A DNA stretch of 64,000 nucleotides, taken from Paenibacillus sp. FSL R5-0517 (GTDB lineage: Bacteria; Bacillota; Bacilli; Paenibacillales; Paenibacillaceae). Of this stretch, positions 24,875-38,607 are shown piece after piece; positions within the stretch are counted from its first letter, which is position 1; the number at the start of each line of letters is the position of its first letter. The translations under genes and the position numbers were made by a program. Below the pieces are notes generated by a model, which saw only the letters and a list, made by a program, of their open reading frames with translations, made no database searches and had not been told where the DNA came from. The DNA lies in assembly GCF_037974355.1 (NCBI RefSeq), contig NZ_CP150235.1, positions 1,488,001-1,552,000 on the forward strand. Reading direction: 5' to 3'.

Positions 24875-25123
24875 ATGTTAAGTTCCATTGGACCAACGGG
24901 TTTTATTTTGCTGGCCGTGATTGCATTGCTGTTGTTTGGACCCAACAAACTTCCGGAACTGGGACGTGCAGTTGGGCGTACCTTCCGTGAATTCAAAGAG
25001 GGCGCTCGCGAGATTATCTCTGAGGATGACTCATCCAATCGCAAAGAGCAGGAGAAGGCAAAACCGCTGGCGGCTGAGAGCACACCTGCAGACAAGCCTG
25101 CTGATAAACGCCTGCCGGAATAA
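24875..25123 (+). CDS. tatA: Twin-arginine translocase subunit TatA
   Basis: An 82-residue pore-forming subunit of the Tat pathway, which exports folded proteins. One N-terminal helix (GFILLAVIALLLFGPNKLPELG), the conserved FGPNKLPELGRAVG hinge and an amphipathic helix (FREFKEGAREI) are followed by a charged tail. GAGGAGGA precedes ATG 24875. It resembles TatAy paired with TatCy in B. subtilis. A terminator-like hairpin separates it from tatC and probably gives TatA the excess it needs. Confidence 0.93.
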   Translation: MLSSIGPTGFILLAVIALLLFGPNKLPELGRAVGRTFREFKEGAREIISEDDSSNRKEQEKAKPLAAESTPADKPADKRLPE

Positions 25124-25147
25124 TCTTGACGGCAATGAAAGAGAAAT

Positions 25148-25176
25148 CCCTTCCTGCCGGAAGGGTTTTGTATTTT
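25148..25176 (+). terminator. Terminator-like hairpin between tatA and tatC
   Basis: CCCTTCC-tgcc-GGAAGGG followed by TTTTGTATTTT. It lies inside the transcription unit, so it is likely a partial terminator that adjusts the tatA:tatC ratio. Confidence 0.75.
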
Positions 25177-25201
25177 AAGCTGGCAATAATGGGGGGCAGG
25201 C

Positions 25202-25984
25202 ATGACGCAGCAAATGGAAGAAATGTCGATTACGGAACATCTGAGTGAGCTGCGGAAGCGGCTGATCTACGTATTAAGTATTTTTGTGCTGGGACTGATT
25301 GCAGGATTTTTTGTAGCGGACCCGGTATACCAATATCTGACCAAGTCAGAGTCGGCCAAAGGTTTTGTATTGCATGCCTTCTCGTTCTGGGACGGGATTG
25401 GCATTTACATGAAGATTGCGGGTTTATTTTCACTTATCATTACGCTGCCGTTTACGGTGTATCAGATCTGGAAGTTTGTTAGTCCGGGGCTTAAACCGCG
25501 CGAACGAAAAGCAACGCTGAAGTATGTGCCTTATGTATTTCTGTTATTTCTTATAGGGATGGCCTTTTCGTATTATGTTATATTTCCGATGGCACTCGCC
25601 TTTACAACAGCGATTACGGAGAAGATGGGGCTTGTGGAGACCTACGGGATGAAACAGTATTTCAGCTTCCTGTTTGGCATTGTGCTGCCTGTGTCCCTGT
25701 TATTCGAGCTTCCTTTGCTTATTATGTTTCTGACAGGACTGCGGATTCTGAATCCCATTCGTCTTCGCAAGATGCGCAGAGTTGCTTATTTTGTCCTGAT
25801 CTTCATTGCAGTGGTGATTACACCTCCAGACTTCATATCCGATCTGCTGGTGATGATTCCCTTGCTTCTGTTATATGAAATCAGTGTGTTATTATCCGCA
25901 ATTGTATACCGCAAGCAGCTTGCGGCCGATGAAGAGATCGAATCCCGTTACGTCCGTGCCGAGGATAAGAAGCATGCAGGTTAG
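25202..25984 (+). CDS. tatC: Twin-arginine translocase subunit TatC
   Basis: A 260-residue membrane protein with six helices that binds twin-arginine signal peptides. The N-terminal ITEHLSELRKRLIYVL is the conserved cytoplasmic segment; FVSPGLKPRERK and the later VVITPPDFISD are also typical. GGGGGGC lies before ATG 25202. Together with tatA it makes a minimal two-component Tat system. No Tat substrate gene is obvious next to it. Confidence 0.95.
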   Translation: MTQQMEEMSITEHLSELRKRLIYVLSIFVLGLIAGFFVADPVYQYLTKSESAKGFVLHAFSFWDGIGIYMKIAGLFSLIITLPFTVYQIWKFVSPGLKPRERKATLKYVPYVFLLFLIGMAFSYYVIFPMALAFTTAITEKMGLVETYGMKQYFSFLFGIVLPVSLLFELPLLIMFLTGLRILNPIRLRKMRRVAYFVLIFIAVVITPPDFISDLLVMIPLLLLYEISVLLSAIVYRKQLAADEEIESRYVRAEDKKHAG

Positions 25985-26085
25985 AACATAAGATGGTATC
26001 AAAATGGAACACAGGATATCTCATTCATTATGGCTGGTATATGACTGGTATGCGTGTGAGTGAGGATGATCAGTAACTGTAATGT

Positions 26086-26117
26086 GCCCGGAGAAGACGG
26101 TTTGTTCTTTTCCGGGC
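26086..26117 (+). terminator. Probable terminator after tatC
   Basis: GCCCGGAGAAG pairs with CTTTTCCGGGC with one mismatch. The following sequence has few Ts, so termination may be partial. Confidence 0.45.
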
Positions 26118-26339
26118 TATTGTTGTAGATTGTTCCACAGCTAGGCAGGACAAGCAGGCATATTATGTTCAACAATGGATACAATGGGAAAGGGACTGTC
26201 TGCTAACGTTGCAGAAGGGCTCAAGAATTTCGTAAAATAAGAATAGTGAATTTCCACATAGAACCAGGCACAGCGGGTGTACTTTGGCTATGTTCGTGTA
26301 AAATCAACGTAAATTCTCACAGGAATTCGTCAAAAGGAC

Positions 26340-26406
26340 TTGAAATCATGCTTCAAGTTGAGTATCATAAAGTTGGTTGTTAGCACTGAACACTGTCGAG
26401 TGCTAA
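26340..26406 (+). promoter_or_regulatory. groESL promoter with CIRCE operator
   Basis: TTGAAA (26340-26345), a 17-nt spacer and TATCAT (26363-26368). Just downstream is CIRCE: TTAGCACTG (26380-26388), 9 nt, GAGTGCTAA (26398-26406), one base off the perfect consensus. HrcA should repress from here. The stretch 26118-26339 upstream holds nothing I recognise. Confidence 0.9.
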
Positions 26407-26465
26407 TACATATGGCTACAACCTACAATGTAACGTTATATAATTTCAAAAGGAGGCTATTTTTC

Positions 26466-26747
26466 ATGATCAGACCTTTAGGTGAACGCGTATTGGTAGA
26501 ACCACTGGAGCAAGAGCAAACAACTTCTTTCGGGATCGTACTCCCGGACTCCGCCAAAGAAAAACCGCAAGAGGGTAGAATCATTGCAGTTGGTGCTGGA
26601 GCATTGAAAGACGGCGTACGTGTGGCTCTGGAAGTGAAAGAAGGAGATCGCGTTATTTTCTCCAAATATGCCGGTACAGAAATCAAGTTCGAAGGTAAAG
26701 AATATTTGATTATGAAAGAAAGCGATATTCACGCGATTCTCGACTAA
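26466..26747 (+). CDS. groES: Co-chaperonin GroES
   Basis: A 93-residue lid of the GroEL folding chamber. [13 protein letters not shown], the flexible mobile loop region around residues 17-32 ([16 protein letters not shown]), [16 protein letters not shown] and the C-terminal [11 protein letters not shown] are all typical. AAAGGAGG precedes ATG 26466. It is transcribed with groEL from the CIRCE promoter; longer in-frame starts upstream would run through the operator and are rejected. Confidence 0.97.
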   Translation: MIRPLGERVLVEPLEQEQTTSFGIVLPDSAKEKPQEGRIIAVGAGALKDGVRVALEVKEGDRVIFSKYAGTEIKFEGKEYLIMKESDIHAILD

Positions 26748-26805
26748 TTCAAATTTAATCGGATAACCGAACCATATAGCAATACCATTTTCCAACAAAA
26801 ACTAG

Positions 26806-28455
<1,650 letters not shown>

Positions 28456-28566
28456 TAAAGGTGTAAAAACCTTAAATGCATCATGTGCCTGCCAGAGCGA
28501 ATTCTCGTTATGGTGTGACAAGAATTCTTGAAGCAGCCACTATTAGAATGATAAATAAAACAATGA

Positions 28567-28602
28567 CCACTTCTTAATATCTATTAAGGAGTGGTTTTTT
28601 GT
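28567..28602 (+). terminator. Terminator after groEL
   Basis: ACCACTTCTTAATA pairs with TATTAAGGAGTGGT around a 2-nt centre and is followed by TTTTTT. The gap 28456-28722 holds nothing else clear. Confidence 0.85.
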
Positions 28603-28722
28603 GTTGTTGAGTATTTTCATAATTAAGTCACTAGCATTTACCTTATATATAGTTCCTATTGCATAGGAGATATTTACAGTTGTATGATGAAGGTTAGTAT
28701 TGAGATTTGGGGGCCATATATC

Positions 28723-29154
28723 ATGAAGCATATTAGAAAAATGATAGTGGCAGTTCTTGTTTCTGCTGCGGTTATCATCTTAATCTACAATTTCACTTCC
28801 CAAGATGAAGAGAGATTCGTAAAAGCGAATGAATCTATAAGTACTTCATTAACAGTAATCAATAATGAGGATTTCGTGGGTACTGCAAATATGCATCGGT
28901 TTGATATTGCAGCAGGATCTGCATTGGTGAAAGTGAGTTTTACAAACACGGGTTCGAAACACTTTACGTTCACCATTAATGAAGGATCGACTAGTGGAGC
29001 GAAGATCTTGTCTGGCAGTATTCCGGCTGATGGAAAAGAGCATACATATTATAGTGACAAAGCGCTGTCGACGGGTGGGTATTATGTGAATACCTCTTCT
29101 GCACAAGGGATGTCTGGCATATTGAATGTTTCTCTGGAAACAAACGCTAATTAA
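28723..29154 (+). CDS. Membrane-anchored hypothetical protein
   Basis: A 143-residue protein I do not recognise. Residues about 6-25 form one membrane helix (MIVAVLVSAAVIILIYNF) with no lipobox; the rest is probably outside and beta-rich (segments VKVSFTNTGSKHFTFTINE and GYYVNTSSAQGMSG). ATG 28723 follows a run of Gs; the upstream ATG at 28684 lacks a ribosome site. It is followed after 13 nt by a small membrane-protein gene, making a two-gene unit. Confidence 0.6.
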   Translation: MKHIRKMIVAVLVSAAVIILIYNFTSQDEERFVKANESISTSLTVINNEDFVGTANMHRFDIAAGSALVKVSFTNTGSKHFTFTINEGSTSGAKILSGSIPADGKEHTYYSDKALSTGGYYVNTSSAQGMSGILNVSLETNAN

Positions 29155-29167
29155 GGAGGAAATGATT

Positions 29168-29404
29168 GTGAGAAAGGGTACGAAATGGACATTGTTGATT
29201 CTGGGCTTGATGCTCGCTGCAATATTTATCAACTTCTTCATGAATCTATATAGCTTTGCATATGCACTGATTACGGTGCTGCTACTTGCTTTTATGGGCT
29301 GGGGATTCTTAGCGAAGTTAAAGAACGATGTCCGTCAGCACGAAGATCACCATAGAAGAGAGCACGAGTCAGCGATGGATGACATTGACCGATACACCAG
29401 GTAA
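29168..29404 (+). CDS. Small membrane protein
   Basis: A 78-residue protein with two membrane helices (WTLLILGLMLAAIFINFF and FAYALITVLLLAFMGWGFL) and a highly charged, His-rich tail (RQHEDHHRREHES). AAGGAGGA is best spaced to GTG 29168; ATG 29162 nearly touches it. I know no family. It probably works with the preceding membrane-anchored protein. Confidence 0.55.
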   Translation: MRKGTKWTLLILGLMLAAIFINFFMNLYSFAYALITVLLLAFMGWGFLAKLKNDVRQHEDHHRREHESAMDDIDRYTR

Positions 29405-29482
29405 TAACTAACGGGTAAACAAAATATCATCATATTTAGGTTCAAAGTTACGCTAGATCGAACCCACAGCTGAAATATGTAA

Positions 29483-29507
29483 AGGCTCCCGCGAGGGAGT
29501 CTTTTTA
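29483..29507 (+). terminator. Terminator
   Basis: GGCTCCC-gcg-AGGGAGTC followed by TTTTT. Confidence 0.75.
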
Positions 29508-29578
29508 ATGATTTTTTGAAAAAAAGGCAGTGATGATTTCTTCACTTGCTAAACAGCCAACTCTTAAGTAAAATAAAC

Positions 29579-29598
29579 ATATGAATAAATGCTCATAT
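29579..29598. promoter_or_regulatory. Inverted repeat upstream of the monooxygenase gene
   Basis: ATATGA (29579-29584) and TCATAT (29593-29598) are separated by 8 nt. The size and A/T richness resemble ArsR/SmtB-type operators; no such regulator is encoded nearby. Confidence 0.3.
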
Positions 29599-29631
29599 AT
29601 TAATACATAAATGATATTGGAGATGATTCAT

Positions 29632-30675
29632 ATGTACGATGCATTGGTTATCGGAGCTGGGCAAGCAGGATTGGCAGCAGGTTACTATCTTCAGAGGTCG
29701 GGCTTAACCTTTGTAATCGTTGACGCTGCTTCATCTGTCGGGGAATCTTGGCGTAAACGGTACGATTCCTTGCGTCTTTTTACTCCACGAATGTATGATG
29801 GGTTACCGGGAATGCCGCTTGGTGGAAACGAAAATGATCTGCCAAGCAAAGATGAAATTGCAGATTATTTTGAAAGTTACGCCAAGCAAATGCATCTTCC
29901 CATAAAGTTAAACTGTTTAATCTCCCGTCTCTCCAAGCAAGATGAGGTGTACTATGCTGAAACCAATGATGAAATAATTGAAGCGCGCAATATTATCGTT
30001 GCCACAGGGCCTTTCCAGACCCCAAATGTTCCATCTTTTGCAAAGTCATTATCCGAGAGTGTAATTCAGCTTCATTCATCAGAGTATCGAAATAGCTCTC
30101 AATTGCTCCCTGGCACAACAGTAGTTGTAGGCGGAGGCAATTCGGGTGCCCAAATCGCCGTAGAGTTAGCAGCAGATGAACAACAAATGGTATACATATC
30201 CATAGCTCGAAATATTACCTTTAGGCCATTGCATATTATGAAACGAAGTATATTCTGGTATTTCGAAAAGCTCGGAATATTACGTGCAAGTGCTGACCGT
30301 ATGGTTGGAAAATGGTTGCGGAATCAGCCTGAGTACGTCTATGGCTATGCGTTAAAAGAATTGATGACCCAGGGGAAGGTCAACATGCGCCCACGTGCCA
30401 TTAATGCGATAGATGACCGCATCCTATATGAGGATGGGAGTGAGACACGAATAGACAATATGATCTGGGCGACTGGATTTAAGCGAAATGATAGTTGGAT
30501 CGATATCCATACTGCTTTTGATTCCAAAGGTGAAATGATACACGAGAGAGGCGTATCACCGGTTGCTGGACTGTACTATGTTGGACTACCTTGGCAAACA
30601 TCTCGGGGCTCAGCGCTGTTGGGATGGGTCAAGTACGATGCTCAGAAGATCATTAGTCATGTGATTCAAAGGTAA
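29632..30675 (+). CDS. FAD-dependent monooxygenase-like NAD(P)-binding oxidoreductase
   Basis: A 347-residue flavoprotein. The FAD Rossmann motif VIGAGQAGLAAGYYL is at residues about 6-20 and the NAD(P) motif VVVGGGNSGAQIAVEL near 165-180. WRKRYDSLRLFTPR and the ATG-x-F pairs (VATGPFQTPN, IWATGFKRN) place it in the CzcO/ArsO-like flavin-monooxygenase group. The substrate is unknown. GGAGATG before ATG 29632 sets the start. It is monocistronic; the inverted repeat upstream may be an operator. Confidence 0.82.
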   Translation: MYDALVIGAGQAGLAAGYYLQRSGLTFVIVDAASSVGESWRKRYDSLRLFTPRMYDGLPGMPLGGNENDLPSKDEIADYFESYAKQMHLPIKLNCLISRLSKQDEVYYAETNDEIIEARNIIVATGPFQTPNVPSFAKSLSESVIQLHSSEYRNSSQLLPGTTVVVGGGNSGAQIAVELAADEQQMVYISIARNITFRPLHIMKRSIFWYFEKLGILRASADRMVGKWLRNQPEYVYGYALKELMTQGKVNMRPRAINAIDDRILYEDGSETRIDNMIWATGFKRNDSWIDIHTAFDSKGEMIHERGVSPVAGLYYVGLPWQTSRGSALLGWVKYDAQKIISHVIQR

Positions 30676-30763
30676 GACACATTATACTGGAGCAGATGCT
30701 GGGGATAATTAGGCAAATATCACATCTCACATTTTTGGGTATATTCCTAAAAGGAGGGATTTT

Positions 30764-31111
30764 ATGAAATTATTTAAACTGTCAATGATTCTTTGTATTA
30801 TAGTGCTTGTATCTATTGTCTCAGCTTGTGGTGCGGATGATATCATCCGCGGAAAGAGCGATAACTGGAATATATCTCTTCAGAGATCGACAGGGATCTA
30901 TACGATAACCTACATCGGTGATGAAAAGCGTATAAAAGATTTTGTGTTTGACCTTACGGGCAACAATTTATCACAACAGGGGAAATCACTTGATGAAGAA
31001 GGGGTACCGTTCACGATGTCGGGAACAATTACGGAGACGGAGAAAATGAAAGATCCGATTACTTTTAAAATGAGTTGGAACAATCAAAGCGAGACTATAA
31101 CTTTTGAGTAA
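30764..31111 (+). CDS. Small putative lipoprotein
   Basis: A 115-residue protein with a lipoprotein signal peptide: basic start MKLFK, a hydrophobic stretch and lipobox VSAC (Cys near residue 22). The mature part (WNISLQRSTGIYTITYIGDEKR) looks beta-rich. No family is recognised. AAAAGGAGGG precedes ATG 30764, and a terminator follows. Confidence 0.65.
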   Translation: MKLFKLSMILCIIVLVSIVSACGADDIIRGKSDNWNISLQRSTGIYTITYIGDEKRIKDFVFDLTGNNLSQQGKSLDEEGVPFTMSGTITETEKMKDPITFKMSWNNQSETITFE

Positions 31112-31193
31112 ATCTCGCATGGCGGAGGTGTTCATCATTGGTTTGGTGGCAACCACTGAGTCAATCTATAGTACATAGAACATATCACCCGAT

Positions 31194-31223
31194 AGGCCGT
31201 TCCTTCATGGAGCGGCCTTTTTA
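31194..31223 (+). terminator. Terminator of the lipoprotein gene
   Basis: GGCCGTTCC-ttcat-GGAGCGGCC followed by TTTTT. Confidence 0.85.
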
Positions 31224-31235
31224 CTCCAATGCATC

Positions 31236-31967
31236 TCACTTCGCAACAGTTATTTTAAAAGTAGATTGTTCATGATCCTGGATGCTGAAGCGATATTCCA
31301 ATCCATTTCTAACCGTTGCCCCATCAAAATCTGACTGATTCACATCGCGATTCAATAGACCGATATCCTGAATAACATCTTGTGCATCGTTATACGTGTA
31401 CTCACTATTGGTTGTGAGAATGAGCGTGGCCATAGCAGTCAAAAAAATTCCACCCGTTGGTTCTCTTGTATCACCAGTATCATATAACGTGACTTCCTGT
31501 AAGCTCTCATCTGCATTCACTACACCAACCAGGCGCAATTCGTCATTGAACACATACTCGAAAGTGCTAGTAACCTGATTGGAAGACTCTTTCATATTCA
31601 AGCGGGTAATACTCAACCCATTCAGTCGGTATTTGCCCACGGCGCCATTAAACTTGTTTTTAAACTCTTCGGTAGTCATGTGGAAGCCTGAGGGACTCGT
31701 CTGATTTGCAGCTTCCTGTTCTTTGTCTGTGGTAACATTACCTGAATTTTGTTCCACTGTCTGATCTTGTCCAGTCTGAGCGGAGTTCGAAGATAAAGTC
31801 AGCATGCCATACAACCCTATTGAAGCCATTCCGAAGCATAGCACGGATAGAATAGTATGTCTTATCGTTATCCGGTTATGTTTGCGCATGGAGAGGATCA
31901 TCAAAACAAGAAATCCCAAGAAAGGAAGTAAGCCAAGAAGAAAGATGACTGTAAAAAGGTATTGCAC
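31236..31967 (-). CDS. Membrane-anchored hypothetical protein
   Basis: A 243-residue protein I do not recognise. Two membrane helices (residues about 5-25 and 37-58) precede a Ser/Thr/Gln-rich linker and a roughly 150-residue extracellular domain (MTTEEFKNKFNG, then GATVRNGLEYRFSIQD). GTG 31967 is preceded by GAGGTGA with good spacing. It converges on the lipoprotein gene. Its promoter region toward 32160 shows nothing definite. Confidence 0.6.
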   Translation of the reverse strand: MQYLFTVIFLLGLLPFLGFLVLMILSMRKHNRITIRHTILSVLCFGMASIGLYGMLTLSSNSAQTGQDQTVEQNSGNVTTDKEQEAANQTSPSGFHMTTEEFKNKFNGAVGKYRLNGLSITRLNMKESSNQVTSTFEYVFNDELRLVGVVNADESLQEVTLYDTGDTREPTGGIFLTAMATLILTTNSEYTYNDAQDVIQDIGLLNRDVNQSDFDGATVRNGLEYRFSIQDHEQSTFKITVAK

Positions 31968-32158
31968 ATGCTCACCTCGTAGTAGACGGGTATTTGGAAT
32001 AGTACTGTATCAAATGCTTAATAAGTGTGTCTCAACATCTGTGGCCCAAAATGATATATGTAGAATTGGGCCTATTCCAGCGGGCACAATTCCATTTGCG
32101 CCTCATTCATTATAATGGTTCCATCAAAAACTTCAAACTCTCACTACTCACTGCCCCA

Positions 32159-32193
32159 ACAAAAAAGCACTGCCGACATACTGCCAGCAGTGC
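32159..32193 (-). terminator. Terminator of the beta-galactosidase gene
   Basis: On the minus strand GCACTGC and GCAGTGC enclose a 13-nt loop, followed by TTTTTTG. Confidence 0.85.
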
Positions 32194-32203
32194 TTGCTTG
32201 ATG

Positions 32204-35364
<3,161 letters not shown>

Positions 35365-35449
35365 GAATTGAATGATGACTTAGAGAATAAAGAATATTGC
35401 CCATATATATCACAATATGAAACTAACGATGGAGAAAGGGGTGTACTGG

Positions 35450-36283
35450 ATGGATACCCGGATTTTTTTTGGTAAAACAGAAGAAGCTGCTCGCCTGCCG
35501 ATCTATATGACCACGGTTGGTTACTGGGAACACCAATATGAAACCGAGCGTCCAGAGGGATTCCCGGATTATCAGATCCATCAGATTATTCATGGCCAGG
35601 GGAGACTGATTATACAGGAAGAAGAGTATATCGTCGGCCCGGGAGACGTTTTCTTTCTGTATCCTGATATTCCGCATCGATATATGCCCATCAGTGATCG
35701 TTGGGAGCTGGCTTGGGTGTCGTTCCAGGGGAGAGAGGCCAGCCAGTTATTATCTTACGCGGGGATAACCGGTTCAAGCGTGTGCAGACTCAGAAAAGCC
35801 ACGCTGTTACGTGGCCTGGAGCAACTTCTGGTTAGAGGAGAGCATGGGGATACGACGGATTACGCAGATTACGATGTGGAATGCTCCAAACAATTATATG
35901 CCCTGCTGCTGGATCTAAAGCCAATGCTCATCGCTTCCGCTAATTATAATGATGAACTGGAGCGCTTGAAGCCTGTGCTGCGTTATATTGCAGAGCATCT
36001 GGATCGTTCATTGTCGCTGAAGGAACTGGCCGATGTGGCTGTAGTATCTCCCCAATATTTGTGCAGGCTGTTTCAGAAGGCGCTCCATATCAGACCTGTA
36101 TTTTACGTGAACCAGGAACGGATCAATCGGAGCAAACAACTTATGTTCAGTGAAAGAGAGCTGCGAATCTATGAAGTGGCTGATCGAGTGGGTTACGAGA
36201 ACGCCAGTTATTTCTGTGCGATGTTCAAACGGCATACAGGCATGAGTCCCGAACGTTTTCGCAAACTGCATGGACTGAATTGA
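35450..36283 (+). CDS. AraC-family transcriptional regulator
   Basis: A 277-residue regulator with an N-terminal cupin-like AraC sensing domain (residues about 15-150; YQIHQIIHGQGRLII, VGPGDVFFLYPDIPHRY) and a C-terminal AraC double helix-turn-helix (about 180-275; LSLKELADVAVVSPQYLCRLF, DRVGYENASYFCAMFKRHTG). ATG 35450 follows GAAAGGGG. It is divergent from the lacZ gene and likely activates it in response to a galactoside, which is inferred from position. Confidence 0.88.
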   Translation: MDTRIFFGKTEEAARLPIYMTTVGYWEHQYETERPEGFPDYQIHQIIHGQGRLIIQEEEYIVGPGDVFFLYPDIPHRYMPISDRWELAWVSFQGREASQLLSYAGITGSSVCRLRKATLLRGLEQLLVRGEHGDTTDYADYDVECSKQLYALLLDLKPMLIASANYNDELERLKPVLRYIAEHLDRSLSLKELADVAVVSPQYLCRLFQKALHIRPVFYVNQERINRSKQLMFSERELRIYEVADRVGYENASYFCAMFKRHTGMSPERFRKLHGLN

Positions 36284-36288
36284 TGAAG

Positions 36289-38343
36289 TTACAATTTTGA
36301 TGCTCCACCTGCCCTAGGGGCAACAGAGTACACATCACTTAAATGACATGCCAGATACACCTTCATCCAACCCTCGGAATCGTTCAGATCCACGCGTAGA
36401 ATCTCCTCTATTTTGCGCAGACGCAGGTACAGCGTATTGGTATGAATATGAAGACGTTCGGCTGTGACTTGCACAGATCGATTTGCGGCAATGTAGGTTT
36501 TGAGTGTGAGTTCAAGCTCTCCTGATTTTTGCTGTTGAAGAGGCGACAGAATTTCATGAATGTAGTTCTCAATATCAGACGGTTCCTGATTCAGAAACAG
36601 CCGATTGATCCCGATTTCTTCGTAGAGCATCAGGCCCGCTTTGTTTTGTTTCAGCAAAAAGGATAACGAGCGTGTAGCCTCGTCATTGCTTTTGGACACG
36701 TACTCAAGCCCTTGATAAAGTCCGCCGATGCCGATAGATAGGGCAGGGGTTTTGGAGGTGGTCCATTTCTCTACAGCCGATTCCAAACTGCTGATGATCC
36801 AATGTCTGACCTTGGGCTCGGGTGCCGCAGCCAGAATCGTAATTTTGTGATGTGCACTGAACAACAGATGTTCACGGGTGCCTAGTTCCTTTTCGATAAA
36901 ACCAATCAATTTGCGCACCCAATTTTCAGTGGTTTTCATATCGGGATGTTCCCCATAGAGCTGCAATTGTGCGACGAACAAGGACTGATGGGCTGGCAAT
37001 TGAAAGCTGGAAAGTCGTGCCTCCAACTGCTGTGGATCTCTATATTGCACGAGATCGCTGAAGAAATCCTGGTTTTTTCGATAGGACATTTCGGTGAGGG
37101 AGTAGGTGTTCATCATCTCCAGCATGACAATAGCTCCGCCTTGCTCCAAAATCACATGATCCAGCTGACCTAACGGATGATCTAATTGGATGGCAAAACA
37201 GCCAAGCATCAGTGATCCATTCACAATCGGATACAGGTAATAATCGCTTTGATTCGTTCCACCGGATAAGGTGATGGGGTTAAATTGACTGTCCAGAGCA
37301 GTGTAGATATCTAGCTCACTTAACAAGACACTTTCTGGGAGAACGGGGTACCAGTCATTTCTGGCCATGTCCACATAATAGGTAGGAAGCTTCAACATCG
37401 ACCCAACCGTCTCAATGATATGTTCAAGGCTCACATGTTCAATGGAAAGGGCCGTGAATTGATTATGAATTTCATTGCGGCTAACGAGATATCGGTTCGT
37501 TTCCAGCAGTTCTGAATACATGGTGGCATTGGAGATCGCAATGGCTGCCTGATCCGCGAATCCCTGCATCACATTCAGATCATGTGGGGCAAATCGTCTG
37601 TGTTGTTCAAATTGGTATACCAGCATCACTCCGATTTTATGGGTGTTCATCGTCACAGGAACGGCGATAAGCCCTTTCGCCATAACACCATCAGGCAATG
37701 AACGTACAATGATATCCGCATTCTCCTGACTGACATTGCCCATATCCTTAAAGGCATCATCCGGTGTGCTGTACATTCGGCCAATGCCTTCCTCGTATAC
37801 TTTTCCCGTAATGCCCTCATCCAGCTCGCCCTGATATTGATACACACTATCCTGAAAACCGACCTTGGCTCTAGGGATCATCTTGCCAGAGTCCGGATCA
37901 ACCATCATGAACAGTCCACAGGAAAGAGAAGGGATGACATGCAGTGCATTCTCCATGATTTTGAATAACAAGTCGTTCAACTCCAGGGAACAGGTCAGCT
38001 CCCGCAGTCCGGTCAACCATCGATCATTGTGTGCACGTTCCATCTCGATCTGCTGTTTCAGCAGTCCTTCCCGAATCAAGGACTCCAGACGTTCACTTTG
38101 TAGCAGGGTGAGTTGTTTCTGGGTATCGATCACCACACGAATGTTGATATTGGACAGAAAATCAAACGTATACCTGAGAATCTTCCAGGATGGCTCGATC
38201 TGTTCTTGATCTGTATATTCAGGTACCTCTCCTTCGCACAGCCAGTTATTCCATTGGAAATCGTATTCGTCCTTCATCCAGATTCCGTACGAAGCAGATC
38301 CAAAGACCTGAACCATAAATGAGCGAACCGCTTCATGAATCAT
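36289..38343 (-). CDS. GAF-domain PucR-family transcriptional regulator
   Basis: A 684-residue regulator. A GAF domain spans about residues 130-300 (GLFMMVDPDSGKMIP, FADQAAIAISNATMY). A middle region resembling the GGDEF-like fold of CdaR proteins follows, and residues about 625-680 form the PucR HTH_30 domain (VQVTAERLHIHTNTLYLRLRKIEE). ATG 38343 is chosen because GAAAGGAG precedes it. It is divergent from an amidohydrolase-permease pair and probably controls it. The last codons lie 5 nt from the end of the convergent AraC gene. Confidence 0.85.
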   Translation of the reverse strand: MIHEAVRSFMVQVFGSASYGIWMKDEYDFQWNNWLCEGEVPEYTDQEQIEPSWKILRYTFDFLSNINIRVVIDTQKQLTLLQSERLESLIREGLLKQQIEMERAHNDRWLTGLRELTCSLELNDLLFKIMENALHVIPSLSCGLFMMVDPDSGKMIPRAKVGFQDSVYQYQGELDEGITGKVYEEGIGRMYSTPDDAFKDMGNVSQENADIIVRSLPDGVMAKGLIAVPVTMNTHKIGVMLVYQFEQHRRFAPHDLNVMQGFADQAAIAISNATMYSELLETNRYLVSRNEIHNQFTALSIEHVSLEHIIETVGSMLKLPTYYVDMARNDWYPVLPESVLLSELDIYTALDSQFNPITLSGGTNQSDYYLYPIVNGSLMLGCFAIQLDHPLGQLDHVILEQGGAIVMLEMMNTYSLTEMSYRKNQDFFSDLVQYRDPQQLEARLSSFQLPAHQSLFVAQLQLYGEHPDMKTTENWVRKLIGFIEKELGTREHLLFSAHHKITILAAAPEPKVRHWIISSLESAVEKWTTSKTPALSIGIGGLYQGLEYVSKSNDEATRSLSFLLKQNKAGLMLYEEIGINRLFLNQEPSDIENYIHEILSPLQQQKSGELELTLKTYIAANRSVQVTAERLHIHTNTLYLRLRKIEEILRVDLNDSEGWMKVYLACHLSDVYSVAPRAGGASKL

Positions 38344-38478
38344 AGCAAACGTACTCCTTTCGTGTTCACAGGGTGGCAAATGCTTACATATATAACATGA
38401 CCTTCACTATGCTGTGTAATTTATATTCGATATTGTGTATATCACCATAATAAATATCAAAATGCTGTTGTTATCAAC

Positions 38479-38515
38479 AATGACATTATACATTTGCAAC
38501 TTATATAATGTCATT
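38479..38515 (+). promoter_or_regulatory. Promoter of the amidohydrolase operon overlapped by a perfect inverted repeat
   Basis: ATGACA (38480-38485), an 18-nt spacer and TATAAT (38504-38509). The same bases belong to a perfect 12-bp inverted repeat, AATGACATTATA (38479-38490) and TATAATGTCATT (38504-38515), 13 nt apart. TTGTT-atc-AACAA (38468-38480) adjoins it. A dimeric repressor or activator site is very likely. Confidence 0.65.
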
Positions 38516-38607
38516 AACTTTAACACTATACAATTTTATCGTAGTACAACAGTAGAGCTGTAAATAGTTGAACTTGCAACCAAGTCTGAAAATGAGGTGG
38601 AGTACAG

